From Aggregatilineales bacterium (lineage in GTDB: Bacteria > Chloroflexota > Anaerolineae > Aggregatilineales > Ch27), in assembly GCA_029976025.1 (NCBI GenBank), contig JARKNX010000162.1:1-64000 (forward strand): a stretch of DNA of 64,000 nt, given 5' to 3'. The position numbers were made by a program, and so were the translations under genes. The notes under the pieces were generated by a model. That model saw only the letters and a list, made by a program, of their open reading frames with translations. It did no database searches and was not told the DNA's origin. Below, one piece after another: positions 1 through 8,999 of the stretch (the stretch's first letter is position 1; the number at the start of each line of letters is the position of its first letter).

Positions 1-398
1 CCAAGCGCAAAATCAGCGCCAACCCACAGCGCAGTCATCTTGAGCTGCTCAACAAGCCGGGCGACAAACTCAGCAGCCGGAATGCGGCTGATCTCCCGAT
101 TAAAAGTATGGGTGATCACCCGATCGACGCCCATCCCCAGCAGGAGATCGGCCCGTTCTTCCGGTGACGTCAGGTAGTATCGCCCCTGCACACCCCGGAG
201 CACGACATCGGGATGAGGGAAAAAGGTCAATACAACGCTGGTCAGTCCGGCTAACCGGGCCTCCTCCACCAGCCGCCGCACCAGTTTCTGATGCCCAACA
301 TGCACCCCATCGAAAACGCCAATAGTGACAATAGATGGAGTTGAGAGCTGAATATCGTTCAGCAAGTGGATATGGCTGGACAAGCAGGTACCCTTCAA
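1..398 (-). CDS. ribF: Riboflavin kinase/FAD synthetase RibF, N-terminal part (cut by window edge)
   Basis: Only the FAD synthetase (nucleotidyltransferase) end is inside the window; the riboflavin kinase half lies beyond position 1. The enzyme phosphorylates riboflavin to FMN and adenylates it to FAD in the cytoplasm. The visible protein carries the family signature VTIGVFDGVHVGHQ, then TFFPHPD, and reads without a stop to the edge (last visible residues ALWVGADFALG). The start is uncertain because no ATG fits: TTG at 398 leaves 22 residues before the signature, as is usual, while an in-frame TTG at 431 is the alternative. It lies 70 nt after truB; truB-ribF is a common bacterial gene order and supports membership of the nusA operon. 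Confidence 0.85.
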   Translation of the reverse strand, partial: MKGTCLSSHIHLLNDIQLSTPSIVTIGVFDGVHVGHQKLVRRLVEEARLAGLTSVVLTFFPHPDVVLRGVQGRYYLTSPEERADLLLGMGVDRVITHTFNREISRIPAAEFVARLVEQLKMTALWVGADFAL

Positions 399-468
399 TC
401 TCGAAGAATATGGCGCCAGACGACTCGACAATACCGTACTTCAGGTCCCCGGACAACAGACCTGATCA

Positions 469-1359
469 TCACTCCGGAAGGAACACTTTAACCGGGTGCC
501 ACCGGCCACCCGCAGCCCGGACCAACGCCAGCAGCCGCCCATCCGGCCCGTAAGCTCTCGCCTCGCCCGCGTCACCCTCCGCCGCCGGGACAGAGTTGCC
601 ATGGGCCACCCGGGCCGCGCCATCAGCATCCAACGTCAGGGGCGGCAAATCTGCCAGCGCCATATCCGGAGGGAGGATATAACGGCGCCAGGTGTGCGAA
701 GCAAGCGCAGTCGCAAAATCTGCCATCGGGATCGCCTGATCGATATGAAAGGCGCCGCTCGCCACGCGCACCAGGCCGGTCAGGGCGCCTCCCACTCCCA
801 GCCGCTGTCCCAGATCGTGAGCCAGGCTGCGGATGTAAGTGCCCGGCGAACACGTGACATCCAGCACAAGATCGGGCAGGTTGCATTCGACCAGCCGCAG
901 ATCGTAAATCGTGACCGGGCGCGGCTCCAGAGTGACCACCTCCCCCGCCCGGGCCAGGTCGTAGAGCCGCCGCCCATTGCGCTGGATGGCGCTGTGCATC
1001 GGCGGGAATTGATCAATGTCGCCAACAAATGCCGGCAGAGCGGCTTCCACATCTGCCGCATCCAACCGGGCAACAGGGCGCCGCTCGATAATTTCGCTTT
1101 CAAGGTCGTAGGAGGCCGTCGTAATGCCCAGCCGGATATACGCGCGGTACTGTTTGGGGGAGCGCATCACATACTCGCTGAGGCGGGTCGCCGGCCCCAG
1201 ACACAAAACGAGCACACCGCTCGCCAGAGGGTCCAGCGTGCCGGCATGCCCGACTTTGCGAATCCCGGTCCCCCGCCGGACCTGCTCCACGATATCGTGG
1301 CTGGTAGGGCCGGCCGGCTTGTGGATATTCAGGAGGCCATAGGCTGACTCACGGGACAA
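469..1359 (-). CDS. truB: tRNA pseudouridine(55) synthase TruB
   Basis: Converts U55 of the tRNA T-loop to pseudouridine. The 296-residue protein has the TruB N-terminal motif GLLNIHKPAGPTSHDIV, the catalytic-Asp block GHAGTLDPLASGVL, the CSPGTYIRSLAHDLG block and a C-terminal PUA-like region. The length matches the family. The reading frame stays open far upstream, but TTG at 1359 is chosen because GGAGGGG lies 7 nt ahead of it and the protein then begins just before the conserved block. It overlaps the nrnA stop by 11 nt, so the two are translationally coupled. The longer upstream reading is antisense-like sequence inside nrnA and is not accepted. Confidence 0.93.
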   Translation of the reverse strand: MSRESAYGLLNIHKPAGPTSHDIVEQVRRGTGIRKVGHAGTLDPLASGVLVLCLGPATRLSEYVMRSPKQYRAYIRLGITTASYDLESEIIERRPVARLDAADVEAALPAFVGDIDQFPPMHSAIQRNGRRLYDLARAGEVVTLEPRPVTIYDLRLVECNLPDLVLDVTCSPGTYIRSLAHDLGQRLGVGGALTGLVRVASGAFHIDQAIPMADFATALASHTWRRYILPPDMALADLPPLTLDADGAARVAHGNSVPAAEGDAGEARAYGPDGRLLALVRAAGGRWHPVKVFLPE

Positions 1360-2332
1360 CGGCGGTCCCCTCCAGCATGGAGTTACGCAGCAGCCCCAGC
1401 GTCCGGGAAATGACCGCTTCCAGTGGCCCGTCCGTCGTACAGCCGGAAGCCAGGGCATGGCCTCCACCGCCGAGCGCCACCGCCACCCGGGAGACATCAT
1501 ATCCTGACACCGCGCGGAAGCCGATCTCAATCCGCCCGTCGTCCTTCTCGCGAAAGACAATGGCGACATTGGCCTCATCAACGGAGATCAGCAGGCTGAC
1601 CAGCCCGCCGTCGCGATCTTCGGTGAATCCGGCGCGCGCACGCGCCGCCCGATCGATAACCGCCCAGATGATGCCGTCTTTCTCCATGTGCATCGTCGGC
1701 ATCACGACCGCCCACAGGCGGAGGGTCGCCAGGGATTTTCGATCGACGGTTTGCTGGACAATATCATGCAGCGAAGCGCCCGCTTCCATCAGCCGCTGCG
1801 CCTTGGCCAGGACCGGGGAGGTTACGTTATTCGTGCGGAAGCACAGGGTGTCGGTCACCAGTCCGGTCAACAGGCAGACGGCTATCTCATAATCCGGCAG
1901 CACGCCGAGCCGGGGCAGCCAGTCGTACACAATCTCCGCCGCCGCGACCGCCGCCGTGACCACCAGGTTGACCGTGCCAAACTGCGTGTTAGTCACATGG
2001 TGATCCAGGTTGATGACTGGCGCTCCGGTAGCCAGGGCCTGGGCGCCGACGCTGCCCATACGGGGTTCATCCCCGCAATCCACCGCAATCACCAGATCGG
2101 TCCGCGCGTTGTCCAGCGTTTCGCCGATTGTCGCCGCGCCGGGCAGGAACAAAAATTCAGCCGGCGCGCGTCCATCAACAACCAGCGTGACATGTTTGCC
2201 AAGCCGCCGCAAGGCATATCCAAGCCCCAGCAGCGTGCCGATGGCGTCGCCATCCGGCGCGACATGAGTCACTACGACAATATCCCGGGCGGACAGAACC
2301 AGCGCGTCCGCCCTGCCCCATTCAAGTTCCAT
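1349..2332 (-). CDS. nrnA: DHH-family bifunctional oligoribonuclease / pAp phosphatase NrnA
   Basis: A DHH/DHHA1 phosphoesterase of 327 residues. NrnA-type enzymes degrade very short RNAs and dephosphorylate 3'-phosphoadenosine 5'-phosphate with Mn2+. The metal-binding motifs are visible: THVAPDGDAIGT (residues 22-33; Ala stands where Asn is usual in the HxNPDGD motif), AVDCGDE, and NLDHHVTN. The DHHA1 substrate-binding loop is GGGGHALASG near the C-terminus. ATG at 2332 has AGAGGA upstream and overlaps rbfA by 11 nt. It sits between rbfA and truB, the position nrnA often takes in Firmicutes and Chloroflexi nusA operons. A generic DHH phosphoesterase is the alternative. Confidence 0.88.
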   Translation of the reverse strand: MELEWGRADALVLSARDIVVVTHVAPDGDAIGTLLGLGYALRRLGKHVTLVVDGRAPAEFLFLPGAATIGETLDNARTDLVIAVDCGDEPRMGSVGAQALATGAPVINLDHHVTNTQFGTVNLVVTAAVAAAEIVYDWLPRLGVLPDYEIAVCLLTGLVTDTLCFRTNNVTSPVLAKAQRLMEAGASLHDIVQQTVDRKSLATLRLWAVVMPTMHMEKDGIIWAVIDRAARARAGFTEDRDGGLVSLLISVDEANVAIVFREKDDGRIEIGFRAVSGYDVSRVAVALGGGGHALASGCTTDGPLEAVISRTLGLLRNSMLEGTAVVP

Positions 2333-2726
2333 CCCCGAAATCCTCTGCGGAGTCCTCTTCTTCGGCTGCCACCGGAACCTGGCCCGGCGGGATATGCAGG
2401 CCATCCAGCAGGCGGTTGATCTGTTCCCCGTGAGCCAGGTTCAAGTCCCAGTGAAACTGCAGATCGGGCGTCGTGCGCAGGTGCACCCTGGCGCCCAGCT
2501 CCCGCCGCAGGAATCCCCGGGCGCTCTCAAGGCCACCAATGACCTGATCACGACGCGACTCGTCGCCCATAGCATTCACGTACACGTCGGCCATCTGCAT
2601 CTCGCGATCGAGCTGGACTCTGGTGACCGTCACATCGCGCAGGCGCGGATCACGCACTTCCATCCGGAGCAGCTCGCTTAGAATGGCGCGGACCCGCTCC
2701 TCCATACGCTTTTGCTTCACAGACAT
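2322..2726 (-). CDS. rbfA: 30S ribosome-binding factor RbfA
   Basis: A cold-shock/ribosome maturation factor that binds the immature 30S subunit near the 5' helix of 16S rRNA. The 134-residue protein begins MSVKQKRMEERVRAILSEL and has the KH-like RbfA fold segments VRDPRL, VTVTRVQLDREMQMADVYV and HLRTTPDLQFHWD. An acidic tail (EEEDSAED) closes the protein and contains the nrnA start region. It lies 10 nt after the infB stop, in the standard infB-rbfA order. Confidence 0.95.
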   Translation of the reverse strand: MSVKQKRMEERVRAILSELLRMEVRDPRLRDVTVTRVQLDREMQMADVYVNAMGDESRRDQVIGGLESARGFLRRELGARVHLRTTPDLQFHWDLNLAHGEQINRLLDGLHIPPGQVPVAAEEEDSAEDFGDGT

Positions 2727-2736
2727 GGTCCGGCCC

Positions 2737-4518
2737 TTAGTTTACACGCTGGCGGACGGTGAATTCGATGAAGTCGCCGGTCTCAAAGGCATCAAACCCC
2801 GAAAGACCGACGCCGCACTCAAACCCGGCCCGCACATCGCGCACGTCTTCCTCAAAGCGCTTGAGGGAGCTGACATTCCCGCCCTGATAGATGATCTCGC
2901 CGTGGCGCTTGACACGCGCCTGGGCGTTGCGGCGCGCCTCACCCTCGCGAATGAAGCAGCCGGCAATTCTGCCCGCCCGGGGCACTTTGAACACTGCCCG
3001 AACCTCAGCTACCCCGATCACGGCATCTTCGTAAACAGGCTCCAGCATCCCTTTGAGCGCCAGTTCGACATCCTCAATCAGCTTGTAGATAACGCTGTAC
3101 AGTCGGATATCAACCCCGTTGCTGTCAGCCATCACCTGGGCAGCCGTATCCACGCGCACATTGAAGCCCAGGACAATCGCCCCGGAAGCGCTGGCCAGCA
3201 TGACGTCATTCTCAGAGATATTGCCCACGTCGGCATGCAGGACGCGCACGCCGAGCGCCGTATCGCCCAGCTCCTCAAGGGAGTGAACAACAGGCTCCAA
3301 CGATCCCTGCACATCAACCTTCACAATCAGGTTAAGCTCTTTGGCGTTCCCGGCCTGATATTGTGCGAAGATCTCGTCCAGCGTCAGCGTCTGTGGGCCG
3401 CGCCGGGCCGCAACCTCATGTTCTGACCGACGCTCCGCCGCCAGCGCCCGCGCATCCCGATCGCTTTCCGACACTTCAAAAGCGTCGCCCGGCTGGGGGG
3501 CGCTGTCCAGGCCCGTCACAGAAACAGGCCGGGAAGGCTCCGCCCGGGTGATCCGGTTGCCATTCTCATCGAACATAGCCCGGATACGCCCATAACTCGC
3601 CCCGGCAACGACAACATCTCCCTGTTTCAGCGTGCCGTTCTGGACGAGGAGGGTAGCCACCGCACCGCGGCCCCGATCGACGCGCCCCTCGAGGACTGTG
3701 CCCGCCGCCGGCGCATCCGGGTTAGCGACAATCTCCATGCCATCGGCTATCAGCACAATCGCTTCCAGGAGGTCTTCCAGCCCGGTCCCTTCTTTAGCTG
3801 ACACGGGCACCACCAGTGTATCCCCATCCCATTCATCCGAAACCAGGCCGATCTCGGCCAGCTCCTGCTTCACGCGCTGAGGATTCGCATTCGGGCGGTC
3901 GATCTTATTCAGCGCCACCACAATCGGCACATGGGCCGCGCGGGCGTGAGACACAGCTTCTCTGGTGGTCGGCATCACGCCATCGTCCGCCGCGACTACC
4001 AGGACGGCGATATCCGCCCCCTGTGCGCCGCGGGCGCGCATCGCCGTGAAGGCGGTATGCCCCGGCGTATCCAGAAAGGTGATACGCTGGCCGTGATGAT
4101 CGACCTGGTAGGCGCCAATGTGCTGCGTGATTCCGCCAGCTTCACCTTCCTGCACATGAGATTTACGGATGACATCCAGCAAGGATGTTTTGCCATGATC
4201 TACGTGGCCCAGGATAGCAACCACAGGGGGGCGGCGACGTAGAACTTCGGGCGCCTGATCGTCATAGAGATGGCGCCACGCCGGAAGGGCGGATGTGTCC
4301 ACCTCTTTCACTTCGGGGGCGCGCGACTGCGCCGCAAATCCCATCTCCTCCACGACAATAGCAGCCGTGTCGAAGTCGATCTGCTGGTTGATAGATGCCA
4401 TGATGCCGTTATTGATAAGCTGCTTCATGACATCGATCGGGCTGGCGCCCATCAGTTCCGCCAGCTCGCGGACAGTTACAAAATCGGGGAGTTCAATTAC
4501 TTGCTTTTCTTTAGCCAT
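2737..4518 (-). CDS. infB: Translation initiation factor IF-2
   Basis: The GTPase that places initiator fMet-tRNA on the 30S subunit and promotes subunit joining. At 593 residues it is a short form (like Thermus, shorter than the E. coli or Bacillus proteins) with little N-terminal extension. An IF2N-type helical module lies at residues ~8-60, then the G domain with GHVDHGKTS (104-112), [20 protein letters not shown] and a SAKEGTG loop, followed by domains II, III and IV. ATG at 4518 is the second of two adjacent ATGs and is 5 nt after GGAGG; the first would be too close. A 142 nt gap separates it from ylxR and holds no gene that I can support. Confidence 0.97.
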   Translation of the reverse strand: MAKEKQVIELPDFVTVRELAELMGASPIDVMKQLINNGIMASINQQIDFDTAAIVVEEMGFAAQSRAPEVKEVDTSALPAWRHLYDDQAPEVLRRRPPVVAILGHVDHGKTSLLDVIRKSHVQEGEAGGITQHIGAYQVDHHGQRITFLDTPGHTAFTAMRARGAQGADIAVLVVAADDGVMPTTREAVSHARAAHVPIVVALNKIDRPNANPQRVKQELAEIGLVSDEWDGDTLVVPVSAKEGTGLEDLLEAIVLIADGMEIVANPDAPAAGTVLEGRVDRGRGAVATLLVQNGTLKQGDVVVAGASYGRIRAMFDENGNRITRAEPSRPVSVTGLDSAPQPGDAFEVSESDRDARALAAERRSEHEVAARRGPQTLTLDEIFAQYQAGNAKELNLIVKVDVQGSLEPVVHSLEELGDTALGVRVLHADVGNISENDVMLASASGAIVLGFNVRVDTAAQVMADSNGVDIRLYSVIYKLIEDVELALKGMLEPVYEDAVIGVAEVRAVFKVPRAGRIAGCFIREGEARRNAQARVKRHGEIIYQGGNVSSLKRFEEDVRDVRAGFECGVGLSGFDAFETGDFIEFTVRQRVN

Positions 4519-4660
4519 CATCACCTCCGTGCCTCTACTGGCCAAAGATGGCTGGATGGCCTACAGCGAGTTCATTACATAGGCATTTCCTTTGCGGATC
4601 GCTGTAACCATACCAACATCCATGTAGTCGTGCAGGTAAGATACTGCCGGGAGCTAGTCC

Positions 4661-4948
4661 TCATCGAACCGGACACTGCTCCAGCAATTGTGCTTTCGCC
4701 TGTGCGGTCAGGGTAGTCCGCAGGGCGCGATCCAGCACATCGGTGGCTGCCGCCTGCACCCAGCAAGCCTGTTCATGACACAGATAAGCGCCGCGCCCTT
4801 TCATCTTACCTGTCGCATCCACCACGAGACCCCGTTCAGGATCGTGAACGATGCGAAACAATGCCCGTTTGTTTGTTGTCTGGCGGCAGACGACACAGGT
4901 CCGCTGAGGGATATGTTTACCGCCAGACTTTCGCTGCGCCTGTGACAC
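4661..4948 (-). CDS. ylxR: YlxR/RnpM family RNA-binding protein (DUF448)
   Basis: A small 95-residue protein of the DUF448 family that sits between nusA and infB in many bacteria. Members bind RNA, and the Bacillus protein (RnpM) modulates RNase P. Visible family features are IPQRTCVVCRQTTNKRALFR near the N-terminus and the GKMKGRGAYLCH segment. The start is GTG at 4948, three nucleotides after the nusA stop, with GAGGAA inside the nusA tail serving as ribosome-binding site. This gives tight coupling to nusA. Confidence 0.9.
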   Translation of the reverse strand: MSQAQRKSGGKHIPQRTCVVCRQTTNKRALFRIVHDPERGLVVDATGKMKGRGAYLCHEQACWVQAAATDVLDRALRTTLTAQAKAQLLEQCPVR

Positions 4949-4951
4949 CGC

Positions 4952-6907
4952 CTAGATTTCCTCGTCGTCAAAGTCATAGAACGATGATGAGCGGCGGCTC
5001 CCTTTACGCTTGCGACGGGCCACCGTCTTGCCCAGCGACTCATCGTAAACCAGCTCACGACTCTGGCTCTTGCCTTTCTTCTTCTTCGGGCCACGACCGC
5101 CGAGGCTATCCAGAACTTCGTCGTCATCCACCACAGCAAAAGACTCCGCCACAGAAATCGTCTGGACCGGCGCCGGCTCCGCCTTCTCCACCCTGACCGG
5201 GGGTCGGACCGGCTCCGGCTCTTCCTCGACATCCGGCTCGGCCACCGCCGGGAGCACTTCTTCCTCCAGCGCGGCCTCCTCAGCCAGAGGCAGATCAGGC
5301 AAGACAGCAGTAGCGGCAGCAACTGGCTCTTCCGGCCCGGCGATTACTTCAACCGCCTCAGCCTCAGGTGGCGCTGGCTCGTCCAGCATCTTCTCCAGGG
5401 CGAACTCGACTGCGGCTTTCACATCCTCCAGGCCGTCGTCATCCTGTTCCTGCGCCCGCTTCAACGCCTTCTGGATCCGACTCTCATCAAGAATCAGGTA
5501 CAGCATCAGATCGCCCACGGACTCAAAGCGAGCCGCAAGCGCCCGTATCTGGGCGGCCGGGAGATCGAGATGCTCAAGATTCAGATCAAAGGCGCGCGGC
5601 GGCAGCGTGGCGCGAACAGTCTGCACGTGCTCCTGATGCTTCTTGTTGGCCGACCGCCGCTCTTCGAGCTGAGCCTGCTCAGCCATCCGAGCGTACTGCG
5701 TCACCGTCTGGAATTCCTCAGGCATCAGCGGCCGGCCGGCCTCGCGCTTCGCCATCAAGCGCTGAATCTCTTCCACCAGCCCGGCATTCTTCTCGTGGAG
5801 GCTTGCCAGCGCAGCCGATCCGGTGTTCTGGAGCGCTTCAGCGGCGGCCTCGGTCACGCTCTTGATGTCAATACGCCAGCCGGTGAGTTTCGCCGCCAGG
5901 CGGGCGTTCTGACCTTCGCGGCCAATAGCCAGGGAAAGCTGATCATCGAGCACGATCACAGTTGCCGTCCCCATGCCGCCCTTGCCGCTGTCAGCGTACT
6001 CATCCAGGTATACCCCGGTCACACGCGCCGGGCTGAGCGCCTTGGTGATGAAAGTCGCGGCGTCCTGGCTCCATTCGATGACGTCGATCTTTTCTTCGTT
6101 CAACTCGCGAACGATATTCTGAATGCGAATGCCGCGCATCCCCACGCAGGCCCCGACGGGATCGACACCCTCCTGGAGGGCCGCAACGGCCACCTTGGAG
6201 CGTTGCCCGGCCTCGCGGGCTATATTCTTGATCTCAACCTGGCCGTTATAAATCTCCGGGACCTCGTATTCCAGCAGGCGGCGGAGCATATTGCGATGGC
6301 TGCGGCTGACAATAATCTGCGGCCCGCGCGTGCCCTTCTTGACTTCCAGCAGATAGGTGCGGACCTTATCATGAGGGCGGTAACGCTCGCCAGGCATCAT
6401 ATGCGCGCGCGGCAAGAGCGCCTCAGCCCGTCCCAGGCTGATCGTCACCCCCTGGGGGCCTACGCTCTGAACAGTGCCAGAAATCAGATCGCCCTCGCGC
6501 TCGACAAACTCGTCATAAAGCGAATCCCGCTCCGCTTCGCGAATTTTTTGCAGGATGACCTGTTTGGCCGTCTGCGCTGCGATTCGCCCGAAGCGCTGAG
6601 TGGTATCAGCAACCGGGACCATGAGCGTATCGCCCAGTTGCACCTCAGGGTCGATCTGGCGAGCCTCGTCAAGCGCGATCTCAGTGCGCTGATTCTGGAC
6701 ACTCTGCACAGCCTCTTTCTCGACCAGCAGGGTGACTGATCCGGTGTTGATGTCAATCGTCGCCTCGACTCGTTGAGCCGAGCTGACGCTAACGTCGCGC
6801 CGGTACGCTGAGACAAGGGCGGTCCGCAACGCTTCCAGAATGACCTCGCGCGGCAAAGCGCGTACTTCAGTAATCTCGTTTATTGCCAGGACAAATTCGC
6901 TTTTCAT
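4952..6907 (-). CDS. nusA: Transcription termination/antitermination factor NusA with long C-terminal extension
   Basis: Binds RNA polymerase and nascent RNA, affecting pausing, termination and antitermination. The N-terminal polymerase-binding domain spans residues 1-~130, an S1 domain ~139-197 (GDLISGTVQSVGPQGVTISL), KH1 ~203-281 and KH2 ~282-350 (AIGREGQNARLAAKLTGWR). At 651 residues it is much longer than E. coli NusA (~495) or Bacillus NusA (~370). The extra ~300 residues are a charged helical part, an acidic Glu/Pro/Ala-rich stretch (~510-575) and a Lys/Arg-rich tail (GPKKKKGKSQS, ARRKRKGSRRSSS) ending YDFDDEEI. They do not resemble the E. coli AR repeats on reading. ATG at 6907 follows GGAGCAGG. 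It is the first gene of the operon; rimP is absent upstream. Confidence 0.95.
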   Translation of the reverse strand: MKSEFVLAINEITEVRALPREVILEALRTALVSAYRRDVSVSSAQRVEATIDINTGSVTLLVEKEAVQSVQNQRTEIALDEARQIDPEVQLGDTLMVPVADTTQRFGRIAAQTAKQVILQKIREAERDSLYDEFVEREGDLISGTVQSVGPQGVTISLGRAEALLPRAHMMPGERYRPHDKVRTYLLEVKKGTRGPQIIVSRSHRNMLRRLLEYEVPEIYNGQVEIKNIAREAGQRSKVAVAALQEGVDPVGACVGMRGIRIQNIVRELNEEKIDVIEWSQDAATFITKALSPARVTGVYLDEYADSGKGGMGTATVIVLDDQLSLAIGREGQNARLAAKLTGWRIDIKSVTEAAAEALQNTGSAALASLHEKNAGLVEEIQRLMAKREAGRPLMPEEFQTVTQYARMAEQAQLEERRSANKKHQEHVQTVRATLPPRAFDLNLEHLDLPAAQIRALAARFESVGDLMLYLILDESRIQKALKRAQEQDDDGLEDVKAAVEFALEKMLDEPAPPEAEAVEVIAGPEEPVAAATAVLPDLPLAEEAALEEEVLPAVAEPDVEEEPEPVRPPVRVEKAEPAPVQTISVAESFAVVDDDEVLDSLGGRGPKKKKGKSQSRELVYDESLGKTVARRKRKGSRRSSSFYDFDDEEI

Positions 6908-6984
6908 CCTGCTCCATCCAACCTTCCGCCCGCCCCCCTGGATGAGGCCAGGCGCATTCTGCCGTTATATCCCTCAATAGAACA

Positions 6985-7011
6985 CAAAAAGTGGGGTTTG
7001 CCCACTTTTTG
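6985..7011 (-). terminator. Terminator-like hairpin in the nusA leader (possible attenuator)
   Basis: An 11 bp perfect inverted repeat (arms 6985-6995 and 7001-7011, 5 nt loop), GC-rich at the loop end (GTGGG/CCCAC) and A/T at the base. On the minus strand the stem ends in a U-rich run (CTTTTTGTGTT), the form of an intrinsic terminator. It lies downstream of the predicted nusA promoter (7035-7063) and ~75 nt before the nusA start, so it would be transcribed in the nusA leader. It can also serve as the end of proS transcripts. The symmetry makes it bidirectional on paper. Confidence 0.75.
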
Positions 7012-7034
7012 CAAAGAGGTCTCTACTGCCCAAC

Positions 7035-7063
7035 ATTATAACATGCCGGCTCCATGCTGACAA
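7035..7063 (-). promoter_or_regulatory. Sigma-70-type promoter for the nusA operon
   Basis: On the minus strand TTGTCA (7058-7063) is followed after exactly 17 nt by a consensus TATAAT (7035-7040). Predicted transcription start is near 7028, giving a leader of ~120 nt before nusA that contains the hairpin at 6985-7011. It lies between the proS stop and nusA, so the operon has its own promoter. Confidence 0.75.
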
Positions 7064-7101
7064 GGTAAAGAACGGAAAAAAGTTCCGATGTCGGGCGGCA
7101 G

Positions 7102-8832
7102 CTACCTGTCAGCGGTCAGATACCGGACCTCCTGCACAGCGTCTTCCAGCGAAACGTCAAAACGCTCATCGCTGTGCCGCCACTTTGCTTCCAAAGTCTC
7201 GCGCTCCAGCGCCCGCTCGCTCACCGTCAGCCGGAGCGGCACGCCGATCAGATCGGCGTCGGCGAACTTCACCCCCGGCCTTTCCGGCCGGTCGTCAAGC
7301 AGGACTTCCAGGCCAGCCCGGCGCAAATCCTCATACAAAAGCCGGCCGCGTTCATGATATGTCCTGTCCTTGCCCAGCGTCACGATATGCACATCAAATG
7401 GCGCAACGGAGCGTGGCCAGATGATCCCCTGTTCGTCGTGATGCTCCTCGATGATAGCGGCAACCAACCGGTCGAGGCCAATGCTGTAACTCCCCATCAT
7501 AACCGGCCTGTTCTGGCCAGCCTCATCCAGGTAAGTCACACCGATCCTTTCGCTGCAGCGCGCGCCCAGCCTGAAGCAGTGGCCAAGCTCGATCACCTGC
7601 TCCAGCTGCAGGCGCCCCTCCCCGCAGCGGGCACAAACGGCGCCGTCATAAGCCCGGGCAATGTCGGCGATAACTGTAACTGCAAAATCGCGGGGGGCGT
7701 TGACGCCAGTCAGGTGATACCCCGCTTCGTTGGCACCCACTACGAAATTCGCCCCCATCTGGACTGAGCGATCGGCCACCACGATAATGCCTTCGCCTCC
7801 GGATTCGGCGCGTACGCGCAGCCCTATGGGAGAGGCGTACCCCGGTTCCGCACCGACGGCGCGGATTTCGTCCTCCGTCGCCGGGCGGATACATCCGCCG
7901 CCAAGCGCGTTAATCAGCCTGGCTTCGCTCACATCCAGATCGCCCCGAATCACGGCGAAGACGAACGCGGACTCATTGTGCATAAAAAACACAGCCTTGA
8001 GCGTCTGGCGCGTTTCAACGCCGACGAAGCGGGCCACATCGGCAATCGTCTTGCAGTCAGGCGTGGCGACCTTTCTCATTTCTGCTGGCGCCTCGCTAAC
8101 GCCCTCCGGCGCGATAAACTCAGCGATTGCGCTGTTGGCCGCATAATCGCAATGATCGCAGCGCGCCGCCTGATCCTCCCCCTGGGGATGGAGCAGCGAA
8201 AACTCCTGCCCTTCCGCTCCTCCCCGCGCGCCTGCATCAGCGTCGAGCGGAATAACGCTCAGGCCAACTCTGGCGAAGACGCACAGGTATGCTTCGACTA
8301 TGCGCCGATACGCGTCCTCCAGCCCGGCGGCATCGCGATCCAGACTGTAGGCGTCCTTCGCTGTGAATTCACGCAGGCGGATGAGGCCGTCGCGCGGACG
8401 CGCCGTATCGTGATATCTGGCCTGAATCTGGAAGAGGATGCGGGGCAGATCGCGGTAGCTGCTCACCTCATGATCCGCCAGAGCCATCACGACCTCTTCA
8501 TGCGTCGCCCCCAGCACGAAATGCCGCCCATCATGGTTATCGAACTTAAGCGGCTCCCCATCGAAACGGCCCTGCCAGCACCCGGCCGGCTGCCACAGCT
8601 CAGCCGGGAGCACCACCGGCATCTTCACTTCCTGCCCTCCGACAGCTTCCATCTCCTCGCGCAAGATACGCTCCACGCGCCGCAAGACGCGCAGGCCGAG
8701 GGGGAGCCAGGCGTAGATGCCACTGGCGAGCGGCCTGACCAGCCCGGCGCGCACGGCGAGTTTATGGCTGATAAGCTCGGCCTCCGCCGGCGCATCGTGC
8801 AGCGTTTTGCCGAAAACCTCCTGAATGCGCAT
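7102..8832 (-). CDS. proS: Prolyl-tRNA synthetase, bacterial type with editing insertion
   Basis: A class II synthetase charging tRNA-Pro. The 576-residue length and the insertion between class II motifs 2 and 3 match the bacterial (ProS1) form, whose YbaK-like insert hydrolyses mischarged Ala-tRNA-Pro. The N-terminal ELISHKLAVRAGLVRPLASG and GLIRLREFTAKDAYSL, and motif 3 region MGSYSIGLDRLVAAIIEEH, are recognisable, followed by an anticodon-binding domain at the C-terminus (LLYEDLRRAGLEVLLDDR). The open frame extends 36 codons further upstream, but ATG at 8832 has AAGGAG 6 nt ahead and starts the conserved sequence. It stands alone between a leader terminator and the nusA promoter. Confidence 0.96.
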   Translation of the reverse strand: MRIQEVFGKTLHDAPAEAELISHKLAVRAGLVRPLASGIYAWLPLGLRVLRRVERILREEMEAVGGQEVKMPVVLPAELWQPAGCWQGRFDGEPLKFDNHDGRHFVLGATHEEVVMALADHEVSSYRDLPRILFQIQARYHDTARPRDGLIRLREFTAKDAYSLDRDAAGLEDAYRRIVEAYLCVFARVGLSVIPLDADAGARGGAEGQEFSLLHPQGEDQAARCDHCDYAANSAIAEFIAPEGVSEAPAEMRKVATPDCKTIADVARFVGVETRQTLKAVFFMHNESAFVFAVIRGDLDVSEARLINALGGGCIRPATEDEIRAVGAEPGYASPIGLRVRAESGGEGIIVVADRSVQMGANFVVGANEAGYHLTGVNAPRDFAVTVIADIARAYDGAVCARCGEGRLQLEQVIELGHCFRLGARCSERIGVTYLDEAGQNRPVMMGSYSIGLDRLVAAIIEEHHDEQGIIWPRSVAPFDVHIVTLGKDRTYHERGRLLYEDLRRAGLEVLLDDRPERPGVKFADADLIGVPLRLTVSERALERETLEAKWRHSDERFDVSLEDAVQEVRYLTADR

Positions 8833-8863
8833 CGCTGTCTCCTTGTCACTGTTCATAAAAAAT

Positions 8864-8891
8864 ACCGGCGTCAGGAATGCCCGACGCCGGT
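8864..8891 (-). terminator. Intrinsic terminator in the proS leader (attenuator candidate)
   Basis: Arms 8864-8872 and 8883-8891 (9 bp, ACCGGCGTC/GACGCCGGT, 10 nt loop); on the minus strand the stem is followed by TATTTTTTATG. It lies only ~30 nt before the proS start and downstream of a candidate promoter, and the upstream neighbour is divergent. It therefore cannot be the end of another minus-strand gene and should act on proS itself. No T-box UGGN motif is visible in the leader. Confidence 0.75.
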
Positions 8892-8999
8892 GACTGGTAG
8901 TCTGTATTGCCCGGACAGCCCTAAGCGGGCTTTCCCTCACGGGAGCCTGTGCGACGGCTGGCAGAGGCTGGATGCTGACAATTTACGTGCATAACTCTC

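Noticed and set aside
1360-1581. N-terminal extension of truB to 1581
   Set aside because: It lies inside nrnA in another frame, is Arg/Trp-rich and unconserved; a good ribosome-binding site supports TTG 1359.
6908-7101. rimP upstream of nusA
   Set aside because: The interval is only 194 nt and holds a promoter and a hairpin; rimP must lie elsewhere or be absent.
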